A DNA stretch of 64,000 nt from Bifidobacterium thermophilum. Lineage in GTDB: Bacteria > Actinomycetota > Actinomycetes > Actinomycetales > Bifidobacteriaceae. Shown in pieces: positions 9,153 to 18,459 of this stretch. The translations under genes were made by a program, and so were the position numbers. How positions within the stretch are numbered: the first letter of the stretch is position 1; every line of letters starts with the position of its first letter. Below the pieces are notes generated by a model. The model ran no database searches, had not been told where the DNA came from, and saw nothing but the letters and a program-made list of their open reading frames with translations. The DNA lies in the NCBI GenBank assembly GCA_000741495.1, contig JGZV01000004.1, forward strand, positions 248,001-312,000. Direction: 5' to 3'.

Positions 9153-10553
9153 TCAGTGCTTGCGCGGGCCGGACTGGGACTGGTCCACCTTGCTGTACGC
9201 GTTCGAATCGGACACCTGGTTCATCAGCTGGCCGAGGAAGTCGGTGAGCCGCGTACGGTATTCGGTTTCGAACTGCTTGAGACCCTGGATGTTGCCTTCG
9301 ATGACCTTCACCTGGTTCTCGAGCTCGCCGCGAACCTGCTTGGCGTAATTGTCGGCACCGGTGCGGGTCTTGTTGTCGTAATCGGCGGCACGACGCTGGA
9401 CTTCAGCCTCGTAATTGTCCGCCTCTTCACGCTTGTTCTTGGCGTACAGGTCAGCATCCTGACGGGTCTTGACGGAGTAGCCGTCAGCTTCGGCATGCAC
9501 GCGCTTGTTGTACTCGTCAGCGTCAGCACGGGCACCCTTGCTGTAATCGTCAGCCTCGGTGCGAGTGCGGCTGGAGTAGTCGTTCGCCTTGGTGACGAGC
9601 TCCTCATACTTGGCTTGGCTGGCTTCGGTGATTTCCTTGGCCTTCGCCTTGCCCTTGTCAACGTACTGGTCATGCAGCTGCATGGCGAGGGTGAGCATTG
9701 CGGTGGCGCGCTCAGGCTCGCTGGACGCACCCTGCGCAGCGCCGGCGATTTTCTGCAGGCTGCCGGTTTCAGTGCTCGGCTCGACCTTCTCAATCTGCGT
9801 ACGCAGCTTGTTCTCGCGTTCGCGGGACTCTTCGAGCTGACGCTGCAAATCCTTGACCTGATTGCCGGTCTGCTGCTGGACTGCCAGCTGCTGACGGGCG
9901 GTGGCCAGCTCACGGCTGAGGTTCTCGGTGTCTGCGCGGAACTCGTCGCGTTCACGCGTGACGGCGGCCAACTGAGCGGCGACATCCTTGTTACCGGATT
10001 CCTTGGCGGCCTGCGCGGTCAACTGGTCAACCTGAGCGCTGAGACGTTCAAGCTGGGTCTTGAGTTGAGTGTTCTGAGCCTTAAGCTGCTCAGTCTGGGC
10101 CTTCGCCTGCTCATTCTGCGAACGCAGCTGGTTGCCTTGAGCGATGAGCTGCTCGTTCTGGCGCTTGAACTGATCGTTCTGCGATGCGAGCGCACGATTG
10201 TTCTCTTCGGCCTTGCTCAGATCGGCTGCGGCCTTCGCGGCCTTCTCAGCATCGGCAGCATTGCCGGCAGGAGTTGCGGGAGCCGCAGCAGCGGAAGCCT
10301 TGAGCCCGGCGTTTTCCTTCTTGAGCGCTTCAATCTGGTTGTTCAGCTCAGAAATCTTGGCGTTGAGATTCGCCACATCTTGCCCAAGCGGCTGCGTGGC
10401 GGGGCCATTCTGCATCGCCTGCTTGCCGAGAGCCTCCACAGTCTCGGTTACCTGGTCAAGGAAGTCATCAACCTCGTCGACGTCATAGCCTTCCTTGAAG
10501 CGTACCGTTTGGAAGGTATGCTCCCTAATATCTTTAGGCGTCAAAAGAGGCAT
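9153..10553 (-). CDS. divIVA: DivIVA/Wag31 polar growth and division protein
   Basis: DivIVA binds curved membrane at poles and septum and organises peripheral wall synthesis in actinobacteria. The frame extends upstream, but an ATG at 10553 with ribosome site GGTGGAG gives the canonical N-terminus MPLLTPKDIREHTFQTVRF with the DVDEVDDFLDQV membrane-binding domain. Length is 466 residues. A Gln/Asn-rich heptad coiled coil (about residues 140-230, QLKAQNTQLKTQ) is followed by eight tandem 11-residue repeats at about 321-405, such as EADDYSKGARA and DADEYNKRVHA. It lies directly upstream of lspA. It is distinct from the DivIVA-repeat protein at 47-48.7 kb. Confidence 0.93.
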   Translation of the reverse strand: MPLLTPKDIREHTFQTVRFKEGYDVDEVDDFLDQVTETVEALGKQAMQNGPATQPLGQDVANLNAKISELNNQIEALKKENAGLKASAAAAPATPAGNAADAEKAAKAAADLSKAEENNRALASQNDQFKRQNEQLIAQGNQLRSQNEQAKAQTEQLKAQNTQLKTQLERLSAQVDQLTAQAAKESGNKDVAAQLAAVTRERDEFRADTENLSRELATARQQLAVQQQTGNQVKDLQRQLEESRERENKLRTQIEKVEPSTETGSLQKIAGAAQGASSEPERATAMLTLAMQLHDQYVDKGKAKAKEITEASQAKYEELVTKANDYSSRTRTEADDYSKGARADADEYNKRVHAEADGYSVKTRQDADLYAKNKREEADNYEAEVQRRAADYDNKTRTGADNYAKQVRGELENQVKVIEGNIQGLKQFETEYRTRLTDFLGQLMNQVSDSNAYSKVDQSQSGPRKH

Positions 10554-10591
10554 AAATCTCCACCTCGCTTTGAGTAATGCCCTCGCTGTGA

Positions 10592-10605
10592 CGGTATCTA
10601 TACCG
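10592..10605. promoter_or_regulatory. Inverted repeat in divIVA promoter region
   Basis: A 6-bp inverted repeat with a 2-bp spacer (CGGTAT-AG-ATACCG on the minus strand) lies about 40 bp upstream of the divIVA start. It contains a TATAGA hexamer resembling a -10 box; no convincing -35 box was found. It could be an operator or simply part of the promoter. Confidence 0.3.
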
Positions 10606-10814
10606 ATGCTAGCACGACCTCCATGCATTTCTGACCGTTTTCGGAGTCTTTTTTTTACGTGTCACGTTTGATGTTATGGCGACAGGCGACTTGCGGCAGC
10701 TGCTTGCGACATCTGCTTGCGGCCGGATGATATCCGATTGCACAGATGCCGGCGTATGCTTCCCGAGGCGATCGGAACGTTACGTGCAGACAGGACGCCA
10801 ACGGGTATCATCCC

Positions 10815-11010
10815 GGTTTACGTGGGAGATTATCGCGATTATGCCGATCCGCGGGAAAACTCCCAGCGACAGGATTATGCGACCCGCATGATTTCAACGA
10901 TGTGATTGGGAGTTCTTGCGAAACACCGTCGGATTGTGCAATTGTCCCGGAAGATTACCATCGTGTCGGCGGATTCGGCGCTTTTCTCCCGCATCCGTCG
11001 GGAATCCTGC
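10815..11010. repeat. Diverged family C element in the divIVA-yggT gap
   Basis: The 553-bp gap between divIVA and yggT carries a run of short GGGA/TCCC palindromic modules. Examples are GTGGGAGATTATCGCGATT near 10822, GCGGGAAAACTCCC near 10851, TTGGGAG near 10906 and TTCTCCCGCATCCGTCGGGA near 10984. The module GGGAG(A/G)TTATCG(A/C)G is shared with the 250-bp elements at 49.2 and 54.9 kb, but overall identity is much lower. No gene is seen in this gap. Confidence 0.55.
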
Positions 11011-11106
11011 GCCCATAGAATCCCCCCGAGACTCACCGACACCCCGCGTGAGACGCTCGGGCGGGCAGGTTACGCACCGGAACACACCAAGACGGAATCG
11101 GTAGGG

Positions 11107-11409
11107 TCAGATCAGCACTTGGAGGATGACCAGCACGAAGTACAGCACCATGAAACTCAGATCGAAAGCGATCGGCCCCATTTGCAACGGCGGGATATAC
11201 CGGCGCAGCCATCTGAGCGGCGGCTCGGTCAGATCGTAGATGACGTTGATGATGTCGGCGACTACACCGCTCGGCCGCCAGCGCGGGGCGAGCATGAACG
11301 CCCAGTCAAGAATCATGCGAATGAACAGAACGGTGATATACGCACCAATAGCCCAATCGATGATTCGGAAAACGATGGCAACCGCAGAGGAAATCATAGG
11401 GGCAAGCAT
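11107..11409 (-). CDS. YggT family membrane protein
   Basis: A 100-residue integral membrane protein of the YggT family with two hydrophobic hairpin regions, roughly residues 5-40 and 75-100. The family signature is the pair LDWAFMLAPRWRPSG and LTEPPLRWLRRYIPP. YggT commonly sits beside sepF and ftsZ in Gram-positives and actinobacteria; its role is unclear, with proposed links to division or membrane-protein biogenesis. A second ATG at 11397 is possible and neither has a clear ribosome site. A strong hairpin separates it from sepF upstream, so it may need its own promoter. Confidence 0.88.
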   Translation of the reverse strand: MLAPMISSAVAIVFRIIDWAIGAYITVLFIRMILDWAFMLAPRWRPSGVVADIINVIYDLTEPPLRWLRRYIPPLQMGPIAFDLSFMVLYFVLVILQVLI

Positions 11410-11413
11410 AGCA

Positions 11414-11451
11414 GGAGGGCTTCGGTGATTTCGCGCTCACCGAAGCCCTCC
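11414..11451 (-). terminator. Perfect 15-bp hairpin between sepF and yggT
   Basis: The arms at 11414-11428 and 11437-11451 are perfectly complementary over 15 bp with an 8-nt loop. It lies 70 bp after the sepF stop and directly before yggT, consistent with an intrinsic terminator of the ftsZ-sepF transcript. No long T run follows. Confidence 0.7.
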
Positions 11452-11520
11452 GCAACGTGATATCCCGTACGCTGCCGGCATCAGGAGACAGGTGCGCCAG
11501 CGGACAGGCTTATCGGGCGG

Positions 11521-12003
11521 TCAGTCGTTGAACAGGTCGCGTCCCGCCGTCTTCGATTCCGGTTCCTCAACCTTGATGTTGATTTGCGCTGGGCTGAGCA
11601 GGAATACGCGTGGCGTCACACGTTCGATGGAACCGCGCACGCCGAACACCACGCCGGCGGAGAAATCGACGATGCGATACGCGATGGCTTCCGGCACACC
11701 GGTGAGGTTCAGCACCACGGGAACGCCGTCGCGAATCGCGCGACCCACCATTTGCGCGTCATCGTAGGTTTTCGGGTGAATCGTCGTGATGCGATTGACA
11801 CGGTTCGGGAACGGGTTCGCTCCCCTGCTCGCGGCGGATGCCGCTTGGCTTGTGGGTTGCGACGACGACATGGGTGCGACCGTGTGATCCGAGTCGAACT
11901 TGGATTCCTTGTCGTCATCCGTCTGCTCAAGCAGATCATCATCGTCGTCGACCACGTCGGACATGCCCAGATAGGACATCGCGTTCTTCATGAACCCAGC
12001 CAT
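11521..12003 (-). CDS. sepF: SepF cell division protein
   Basis: SepF is a membrane-binding protein that anchors and bundles FtsZ filaments; many actinobacteria use it in place of FtsA. The N-terminus MAGFMKNAMSYLGM is the amphipathic membrane-targeting helix, followed by an acidic linker (about residues 15-75). The conserved SepF core is at about 80-150, with IHPKTYDDAQMVGRAIRDG and VVLNLTGVPEAIAYRIVDF. The 160 residues are typical. Ribosome site AAAGGAG precedes the ATG. It is 35 bp downstream of the restored ftsZ stop, so probably cotranscribed. Confidence 0.95.
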   Translation of the reverse strand: MAGFMKNAMSYLGMSDVVDDDDDLLEQTDDDKESKFDSDHTVAPMSSSQPTSQAASAASRGANPFPNRVNRITTIHPKTYDDAQMVGRAIRDGVPVVLNLTGVPEAIAYRIVDFSAGVVFGVRGSIERVTPRVFLLSPAQINIKVEEPESKTAGRDLFND

Positions 12004-12038
12004 CTCAGCTCCTTTTGCTTACTCGTGCCGTATGCTGC

Positions 12039-13359
12039 TCACCGAAGGAAATCAGGGATGTCAAGATCGCCTGCCGGATCGTTCGGCGGGATGATCTGGT
12101 GTTCGGTGGTCGCATCTCCATCGTTATTGTAGCCGTTGTTGCCGTAACCATAGGTTTGCGGGTTCGGCGTCTGCTGTGGAGCCTGCTGGGGGAATGTACG
12201 GCGCTGCCGGACGCTGCGGTTGGGCGGCGGCGGGATTCTGCGCACCGGCGTCGATCAGGTTGCCGCTCGGCGTCGGGTTCGTGGACGCGGTTGAAGCCGG
12301 TTGAGCAGAAACCGCTGCGGCGTTGGCGGTGTCGGCTGCGGAAGCGGTGGACAGGTCAGCAGCTGCTGCCGCGGCCGCGGCTTCAGCCTCCTTGGCGGTC
12401 TTGTCGAAGCCTGCGGCGATGACGGTGACGCGCACTTCGTCGCCGTACGCGTCGTCGAGCGCGAGACCCCAGATGATCTGCGCTTCGGGGTGGATGGCTT
12501 TGCGCACGAGTTCGACCGCAGCGGACGCTTCGAGCAGTTTGAGATCGGTCGGGCCGGAAATGTTGACCAATGCGCCTTGTGCGCCTTCGATGCTCTCTTC
12601 GAGCAGCGGGGAGCTGATGGCGATTTCGGCGGCCTGAGTAGCGCGGTCCTCTCCACGGGCGGAACCGATGCCGAACAGCGCGGTGCCGGCGCCGCGCAGA
12701 ATCGTGGTGACATCGGAGAAGTCCACGTGGATGTAGGAGTTCATGGTGATCAGGTCGGTGATGCCTTGCACGCCGGCGAGCAGCGCGGTATCAGCGGTTT
12801 TGAACGCGTCGACGATACCGATGGACTTGTCGGACAGTTCGAGCAGGCGATCGTTCGGGATGACGATGATGGCGTCAACTTCTTTGCGCAGGTTTTCAAT
12901 GCCGAGCTTGGCGGACGCTTCACGGCGCGGGCCTTCGAAGCTGAACGGCTTGGTGACTACGGCGATGGTGAGCGCACCCTGCTGCTTGGCGGCGCGGGCG
13001 ACGATCGGGCTGGCACCGGTACCGGTGCCACCGCCCTCGCCGCAGGTCACAAAGACCATATCGGCGCCCTTAAGCGCTTCTTCAATATCGGACTGGTGGT
13101 CTTGCGCGGCTTTCGCACCCTTCTCCGGGTCGGCGCCCGCACCGAGACCACGGCTGGAGGCATCGTTGAGCGAAATCTTGATGTCGGCATCGGACCGCAT
13201 GAGGTCCTTTGCATCGGTGTTGATGGCCACAAACTCGACGTTTTGCAGACCTTCGGCAATCATTCGGTTGACTGCGTTGCCGCCGGCGCCGCCGACCCCC
13301 ACGACCTTGATGTTGGTCTTGTCGTTGAAATTGTCTGTCTGGGCAATCTCGCTCACCAT
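12039..13359 (-). CDS. ftsZ: Cell division GTPase FtsZ (apparent frameshift near C-terminus)
   Basis: FtsZ is the tubulin-like GTPase that forms the Z-ring. The GTP-binding motif GGGTGTG, the T7 loop and NTDAKDL are intact in the frame from the ATG at 13359 (ribosome site AGGAGA). That frame closes at 12124 after 411 residues with a non-homologous end. The conserved C-terminal peptide DIPDFLR, the partner-binding tail, is encoded in a second frame ending at 12039. Reading the five-G run at 12188-12192 (plus strand) as four joins the two as ...PYIPQQAPQQTPNPQ..., a 439-residue FtsZ. A sequencing or assembly error is the likeliest cause, since loss of the tail would be damaging. Confidence 0.93.
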
Positions 13360-13477
13360 TGTCTCCTGTCACTTACGGTTATGCTCAACTGTAGCGCAAA
13401 ACCAGTAGAACATACGTTATTTCTCGGTATGTACCGCGATTTGTTCACGTGTCGCAAACACGCCGCCAATCATCCTG

Positions 13478-14713
13478 TCAATAGCTTACGTCCATCGGGT
13501 CATCGCCGAAGAGTGTTTCACGTTGCTCGTGGGTGGTGGTTCTCGATTCCAGCCAACCATATGGAACATGTACTTTTTTCGCGTAACGTACCCGTCCGCG
13601 AGGCTTGTCGATGACCCGCGACGGGTATGGGGCTTGTGGATCGAGCCCTTCCATAACCCGCTTGACATCCGCAATATTTTCACATTCCATGAATGCTTTG
13701 CGCGTCGAACCGCCAACCGGGAAGCCTTTGAGATACCACGCGATATGTTTGCGCAAATCATGCACGGCCATCCGCTCGTCGCCATCGTAAAACTCCACGA
13801 GCAAACCGGCGTGGCGCACAATCACCTGGCATACTTGGCCCAGGTTCGGGTTCGTGCGCTCGTCGCTTCCTTCGAACGCGTGTTTGATGTCAGCGAACAG
13901 CCACGGGCGGCCTTGGCATCCACGACCGATAGCCACGCCCGCACAACCGGTCTGCCGGACCATGGCGAGAGCATCATCAGCACCCCAAATATCGCCGTTA
14001 CCGAATACCGGGATATCCAGATGTTCCACAAGTTCGCCGATACGGCTCCAATCGGAGTGGCCGCCATAATATTCGGCGGTAGTGCGCGCGTGCAACGTCA
14101 CAGCAGCGCACCCCTCCTCCTGCGCGATATGCCCCGCATCGAGGAACGTCTCATGCTCATGGTCGATGCCGACACGGATTTTCGCGGTCACCGGAATGCC
14201 TGCCGGCTCGCACACGGATACGACACGGTGGATGACTTCAGTGAACAGGTCGGTTTTCCATGGGAGTGCCGAGCCGCCGCCGCGACGCGTGACTTTCGGC
14301 ACCGGACACCCGAAGTTGAGGTCGACATGGTCGGCCATATGGTTGTCTACGACAATGCGGGCGGCCTGCTCCACGATGGACGGGTCAACCCCATACAGTT
14401 GCAGGGAACGAATCTTCTCGCTGGGAGCAAAACGGCACAGTCGCAACGCTTTAGGGTTGCGGGCGACCAGTGCACGGGCGGTGATCATTTCGGCGACGTA
14501 CAAGCCGTCCGGCCCGTAGCTTTCACAGATGACGCGGAACGGCCAGTTGGTGACCCCCGCCATCGGGGAAAGCATGACCGGGGTCGGCACGTGGATGCGG
14601 CCCAGGTTTACCGGATTGATGCGTACCGGACCGGCGACGGCTGTGGAACGAGGGTCCTCGCCGAGTCGAGAATCGCCGCGCTCGTCGATGATGTCCTCGT
14701 CGTGTTTGCTCAT
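13478..14713 (-). CDS. dus: tRNA-dihydrouridine synthase
   Basis: A flavin-dependent enzyme that reduces uridine to dihydrouridine in tRNA D-loops. The TIM-barrel Dus signatures are SPMAGVTNWPFR, LNFGCPVPKVTRRGGGSAL with the catalytic Cys, HARTTAEYYGG and GVAIGRGCQGRPW. The frame is open upstream, but the ATG at 14713 (MSKHDEDIID) with AAGGA/GAGG upstream fits best, giving 411 residues. It lies between ftsZ and glyS, an order recalled from other bifidobacteria. Confidence 0.93.
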   Translation of the reverse strand: MSKHDEDIIDERGDSRLGEDPRSTAVAGPVRINPVNLGRIHVPTPVMLSPMAGVTNWPFRVICESYGPDGLYVAEMITARALVARNPKALRLCRFAPSEKIRSLQLYGVDPSIVEQAARIVVDNHMADHVDLNFGCPVPKVTRRGGGSALPWKTDLFTEVIHRVVSVCEPAGIPVTAKIRVGIDHEHETFLDAGHIAQEEGCAAVTLHARTTAEYYGGHSDWSRIGELVEHLDIPVFGNGDIWGADDALAMVRQTGCAGVAIGRGCQGRPWLFADIKHAFEGSDERTNPNLGQVCQVIVRHAGLLVEFYDGDERMAVHDLRKHIAWYLKGFPVGGSTRKAFMECENIADVKRVMEGLDPQAPYPSRVIDKPRGRVRYAKKVHVPYGWLESRTTTHEQRETLFGDDPMDVSY

Positions 14714-14811
14714 ACCCTCGTTGTCCTTGTGTGTGTTGTTCGATGCCTCGCCCGCTACTGCGGCAGAGGCGTGAATACGCGTTTCCCAGTAACACCCCAC
14801 GGTGTAACGTC

Positions 14812-14854
14812 CCGCGGTCTGGTTGCGCTGGATTTCCGGGCAACCAGACCGCGG
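14812..14854 (-). terminator. Terminator hairpin after glyS
   Basis: The arms at 14812-14825 and 14841-14854 form a perfect 14-bp stem with a 15-nt loop, 16 bp after the glyS stop on the minus strand. The position suits a glyS terminator upstream of dus. Confidence 0.7.
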
Positions 14855-14870
14855 TAGCTTATCGGGACGG

Positions 14871-16391
14871 TCAGTACAGGCCGCCGGCTTCGGCGATCTT
14901 CACCGGCTGGGTTTCGTCGATGCCGCTTTCCTTCGAAACGTCCACGCCACCGTCTGCCGCCTTCACGCCAGTCACGCTGGCCGGGCCTTCAGGGTAGCGT
15001 ACGCGCTTCTCGCTGACACGGTCCGCCACATAATCGGCGACCTTGTCAAGGCTGACGCGCTCCTGTGCCATGGTGTCACGCTCGCGGATGGTGACCGCGT
15101 TGTCGTCGATGGTGTCGAAGTCGACGGTGATGCACAGCGGGGTGCCGATTTCGTCTTCACGACGGTAGCGACGGCCGATGGCGCCCGCCTCATCGTAATC
15201 AATCATCCACTCGTGCTGACGCAGGTCTGCGGCAAGATTGTGGGCGATGGTTTGCAGCTGCGGCTTCTTGCTCAACGGCAGCACCGCGGCCTTGACCGGG
15301 GCCAGACGCGGGTCGAGACGCAGCACCGTGCGCTTGTCCACGCCACCCTTGGTGTTCGGGGCCTCGTCCACGTCGTAGGCGTCCACAAGGAAAGCCATCA
15401 GGGAGCGGGTCAGGCCGGCGGCCGGCTCGATCACGTACGGCACGTACTTTTCGCCGGTAGCCTGGTTGAAGTAGCTCAAGTCTTCGCCGGAGTGCTTCGC
15501 ATGCGCGGACAGGTCGAAGTCCGTACGGTTGGCGATGCCTTCAAGCTCGCCCCAATCGGAGCCCTGGAAGCCGAACTTGTATTCGATGTCCACCGTGCGC
15601 TTGGAGTAATGTGCGAGCTTCTCCTTCGGATGCTCGTAATGGCGCAGGTTGGCCGGGTTGATGCCTAGGTCAAGGTACCAGCGGGTGCGGGTGTCGATCC
15701 AGTACTGATGCCAACCCTCGTCAGTGCCGGGCTCGACGAAGAACTCCATTTCCATCTGTTCGAACTCACGCGTACGGAAGATGAAGTTGCCGGGCGTGAT
15801 CTCGTTGCGGAAGGACTTACCCATGTTCGCGATGCCGAACGGCGGCTTGGAGCGGCTTGCCATCATGACGTTCTTGAAGTCCACGAAAATGCCCTGCGCG
15901 GTTTCCGGGCGCAGATAATGCAGGGAGTTCTCGTCCTCGACCGGGCCGAGGTGGGTGCGCAGCATCATGTTGAAGTCACGCGGTTCGGTCCACTTGCCGC
16001 GTACGCCGCAATCCGGGCACACGATGTCGGCGAGACCGTTCTCCGGCATCTTGTCGCCGTGCTTTTCGGCGTAGGATTCTTGAAGCTTGTCGGCGCGCTG
16101 GCGCTTGTGGCAGTTGAGGCATTCGATGAGCGGATCGTTGAACACGGACACGTGGCCGGATGCGACCCACACTTCCGGCGGCAGGATGATGGAGGTGTCG
16201 ATGCCGACGACATCGCCGCGCGTGACGACCATGGAACGCCACCACTCGCGCTTGATGTTGTCTTTCAGCGCGACACCAAGCGGGCCGTAATCCCACGCGG
16301 AACGGGTTCCACCGTAGATCTCGCCGGCGGGGAATACGAACCCGCGACGCTTGGCGAGGGAGACGACTTCATCGAGTTTAGAACTAGCCAC
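14871..16391 (-). CDS. glyS: Glycyl-tRNA synthetase (single-chain dimeric type)
   Basis: A class II synthetase charging tRNA-Gly. The single 506-residue chain is the alpha2 (eukaryote/archaea-like) form, which actinobacteria use instead of the alpha2-beta2 enzyme. Visible features are the N-terminal [20 protein letters not shown], a zinc-site region with CLNCHKRQR and CPDCGVRG, motif 2 around [21 protein letters not shown], and motif 3 near [14 protein letters not shown]. The C-terminal anticodon-binding domain begins about residue 390. No T-box leader was recognised upstream. The gene has its own terminator. Confidence 0.96.
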   Translation of the reverse strand: MASSKLDEVVSLAKRRGFVFPAGEIYGGTRSAWDYGPLGVALKDNIKREWWRSMVVTRGDVVGIDTSIILPPEVWVASGHVSVFNDPLIECLNCHKRQRADKLQESYAEKHGDKMPENGLADIVCPDCGVRGKWTEPRDFNMMLRTHLGPVEDENSLHYLRPETAQGIFVDFKNVMMASRSKPPFGIANMGKSFRNEITPGNFIFRTREFEQMEMEFFVEPGTDEGWHQYWIDTRTRWYLDLGINPANLRHYEHPKEKLAHYSKRTVDIEYKFGFQGSDWGELEGIANRTDFDLSAHAKHSGEDLSYFNQATGEKYVPYVIEPAAGLTRSLMAFLVDAYDVDEAPNTKGGVDKRTVLRLDPRLAPVKAAVLPLSKKPQLQTIAHNLAADLRQHEWMIDYDEAGAIGRRYRREDEIGTPLCITVDFDTIDDNAVTIRERDTMAQERVSLDKVADYVADRVSEKRVRYPEGPASVTGVKAADGGVDVSKESGIDETQPVKIAEAGGLY

Positions 16392-16497
16392 AATGCACCT
16401 TCTGGTTTGACGGTTTTGTTGACGTATTAGGCATGCTTAGTTTACCGGCATACGATGACAGCTTGCGACGGGGGGCACTGTGCAATCGGGCGGGGGC

Positions 16498-16605
16498 GAT
16501 TTGTGAGCGAATCCTCACACGATGACAGCCGGACCAGCCCCACAGACCGATTTCAAACCACCCGACCGCCAACGTGTGAGCGAATCCTCACAGGGTGACG
16601 GCTGG
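16498..16605. repeat. Family B palindrome pair, period 73 bp
   Basis: The 412-bp gap between pilO and glyS carries two copies of a palindrome with core GTGAGCGAATCCTCAC, at about 16498-16532 and 16569-16605, spaced 73 bp. Each is followed by a conserved GATGACAGCCGG or GGTGACGGCTGG tail. The same unit occurs three times at 55.2 kb. The core resembles family A (TGTGA, eight bases, TCACA). Nothing gene-like was seen in 16606-16803. Confidence 0.7.
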
Positions 16606-16803
16606 TGGCGCGGCAGTCATCCCGACACGGCTACTCACGCCAGCCACCTCCCCCTCAGCCGCCCCGGGCATAAAAGATCCGGACGCGTGCCGCCTGTCCA
16701 TAGGGGGATAAGAAGGGAGGTGGCGCGCGCCCGGAAGCGTGGAGTGGCGGCCGGCCTGTCGAAGAGGTCCGCGATGGGCCGGCCGGATGGCTGTCAACGC
16801 AAC

Positions 16804-17454
16804 TCAGTTACCTGAGGAGGATGACGAAGAGGAGGCCGACGAGTCTGAGCTGACTGAAGCGTTCGCGGAGTGCGAGACTTCGCTTGACAGAAGCGCCCAG
16901 ATGTAGCTGTTGATGGAGACTGTCGACTGGTTGGGGTCGTCACCGATGCTGTAGCTCACGTTGGTGGCGAGGTCGATGCGTTCGATGTGCTGGATACCGT
17001 TGACGAAGTTTCGCAGCGCATCGTAGTTGCCGGAAGCGGCAATGGTGACCGGCACTTGCACAAGTCGACCAGTGCTGATGTTGTTGGATGCCGCGGTGGG
17101 CAGCTGCGCGTCGACGGCCGAGGAGAAGCTCACGCTGGAGATGGTCACGCCGGAGTCGGCGGCCGCCTGGTTGAGTGAGGCGATGAACTCGGACTGGTTG
17201 TAGGTTGCCGGAATCTGCCGCTGGATTTGTGCGAGTCGGCTTTTCTGCAGCTGAATGTTGATGCTTGCGACGCTGAGATCTCTGATTTCGTCGCTGAGCT
17301 TCTTGTTCTGCTGTTCGATTTGCGCGGTTTGCGCGTTGGCTTCGGCGATCTGTTGGCGTCTCGGCGAAACGCCGACGAGCCACATGATAAGCAGCACGAC
17401 GACGATAGCTGCGGCGAGTACCATCCAGATGATTTTATGCTTGTTGATCTTCAT
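16804..17454 (-). CDS. PilO-like type IV pilus alignment protein
   Basis: Predicted partner of PilN in the inner alignment complex linking the cytoplasmic motor to the assembling pilus. A short cytoplasmic start, one membrane helix (about residues 9-27), a coiled coil (about 30-80) and a ferredoxin-like extracytoplasmic domain (about 85-190) follow the PilO layout. The chain ends in a Ser-rich tail (SSDSSASSSSSSSGN). 216 residues, ribosome site AAGGGA. It is the last gene of the pilA-C-X-D-M-N-O order, 15 bp after pilN. Assignment rests on architecture and neighbours more than on sequence identity. Confidence 0.8.
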   Translation of the reverse strand: MKINKHKIIWMVLAAAIVVVLLIMWLVGVSPRRQQIAEANAQTAQIEQQNKKLSDEIRDLSVASINIQLQKSRLAQIQRQIPATYNQSEFIASLNQAAADSGVTISSVSFSSAVDAQLPTAASNNISTGRLVQVPVTIAASGNYDALRNFVNGIQHIERIDLATNVSYSIGDDPNQSTVSINSYIWALLSSEVSHSANASVSSDSSASSSSSSSGN

Positions 17455-17469
17455 CGTTCACGTCCCTTC

Positions 17470-18459
17470 TCACTTGCTGGAGCTGGAGCTCGAACTGCTC
17501 GAGCTGCTAGAGCTGGAGCTTTCGGTCTGGTTGCCACCGGCAAGGTCTTCAAGTTGTTCACGCAGCTGCTTGAGCAGCTCACGGTCGGCCTTGTCTGCGC
17601 CTGCGGAGCCGTCGGAACGGTCGGTGGTGTACGGTTCAAGCTTGAATGACAGGGTGCCGGTGTACGTGTACCCGCTGTCGGCGTCTCCGGAGACGGAGCT
17701 GATGTCGCCGGTCACGTATCCGGGCAGCTGCATGAAGCTGGAGATGAAGGTTTGTGCGGAGATGAAGTCACCGGATTTGACGGTGAACTGCACTTGGATG
17801 GCACCGTTGTTGCCCCACACGCTTTGTTCGCTTCCGGATTCGCCTGCGCCCGTGGTGGCGTTGTATTCGCTCAGCGAAACGCTCTGGTAGGAGCAGTTGG
17901 GCGGCAATGCGCTGTTGAGGTTGTTGGCCACGTCTGCCCAGTCGACTTCCGCGTACAGGGTGGCGAGCACGGATTGGCGGGTACCGGCGAGCGAGTTGAG
18001 GACGTCTTCCACGTCTTTGTATTCGGCTTTTTTGCGTTGCAGGGACATTTGTTCCTGCTGGGCGTCGGCGGTGGCGCTGCGTGCGTGTCCGACGGCGACT
18101 TGCATGCCGATGGTGACGATGATGGCGACGACAACAACGCCGGCGAGTACGAAGCTCATGATCCGTTGGATGTCGCGGTCACGGTTGAGCGCGATGATCG
18201 ATTTGGGCATGAGGTCGGCACGGTAGGTCCACTGGTCTTCTGGCGTGGGCTTGCCGGCGCGGCGGGTTTTGCCGAGTTGTGAAAGGTCCATGTTGAGCCC
18301 GGACTTTTTGCCGTGCTCTTTGCTTGTGCCGCGATTGTTGCGGCCTTTGGGCGCGCTTGCCCGTTGGGCTTTGCGTGAGGCGCTCTTCGCGGTGTCGGCT
18401 TCTTTCGGGGTGGTGTTGTCTGGCTGATGGTTGCCTTTTTTATTGTTCAGCAGGCTCAT
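17470..18459 (-). CDS. PilN-like type IV pilus alignment protein with poly-Ser tail
   Basis: PilN normally binds PilM through its cytoplasmic N-terminus and pairs with PilO outside the membrane. Here a basic, disordered N-terminus of about 100 residues contains YRADLMPKSIIALNRDRD, followed by a membrane helix at about 105-125, a coiled coil, a globular extracytoplasmic domain, and a tail ending in about 16 consecutive serines before a final Lys. The serines use mixed codons, so this is not a simple tract of one repeated triplet. 329 residues, longer than a usual PilN (about 180-200). Ribosome site AAGGAG. It overlaps the pilM stop by four bases. Confidence 0.8.
   Translation of the reverse strand: MSLLNNKKGNHQPDNTTPKEADTAKSASRKAQRASAPKGRNNRGTSKEHGKKSGLNMDLSQLGKTRRAGKPTPEDQWTYRADLMPKSIIALNRDRDIQRIMSFVLAGVVVVAIIVTIGMQVAVGHARSATADAQQEQMSLQRKKAEYKDVEDVLNSLAGTRQSVLATLYAEVDWADVANNLNSALPPNCSYQSVSLSEYNATTGAGESGSEQSVWGNNGAIQVQFTVKSGDFISAQTFISSFMQLPGYVTGDISSVSGDADSGYTYTGTLSFKLEPYTTDRSDGSAGADKADRELLKQLREQLEDLAGGNQTESSSSSSSSSSSSSSSK

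Noticed and set aside
16392-16803. T-box leader for glyS
   Set aside because: No T-box core sequence or specifier structure was recognised; the gap contains family B palindromes instead.
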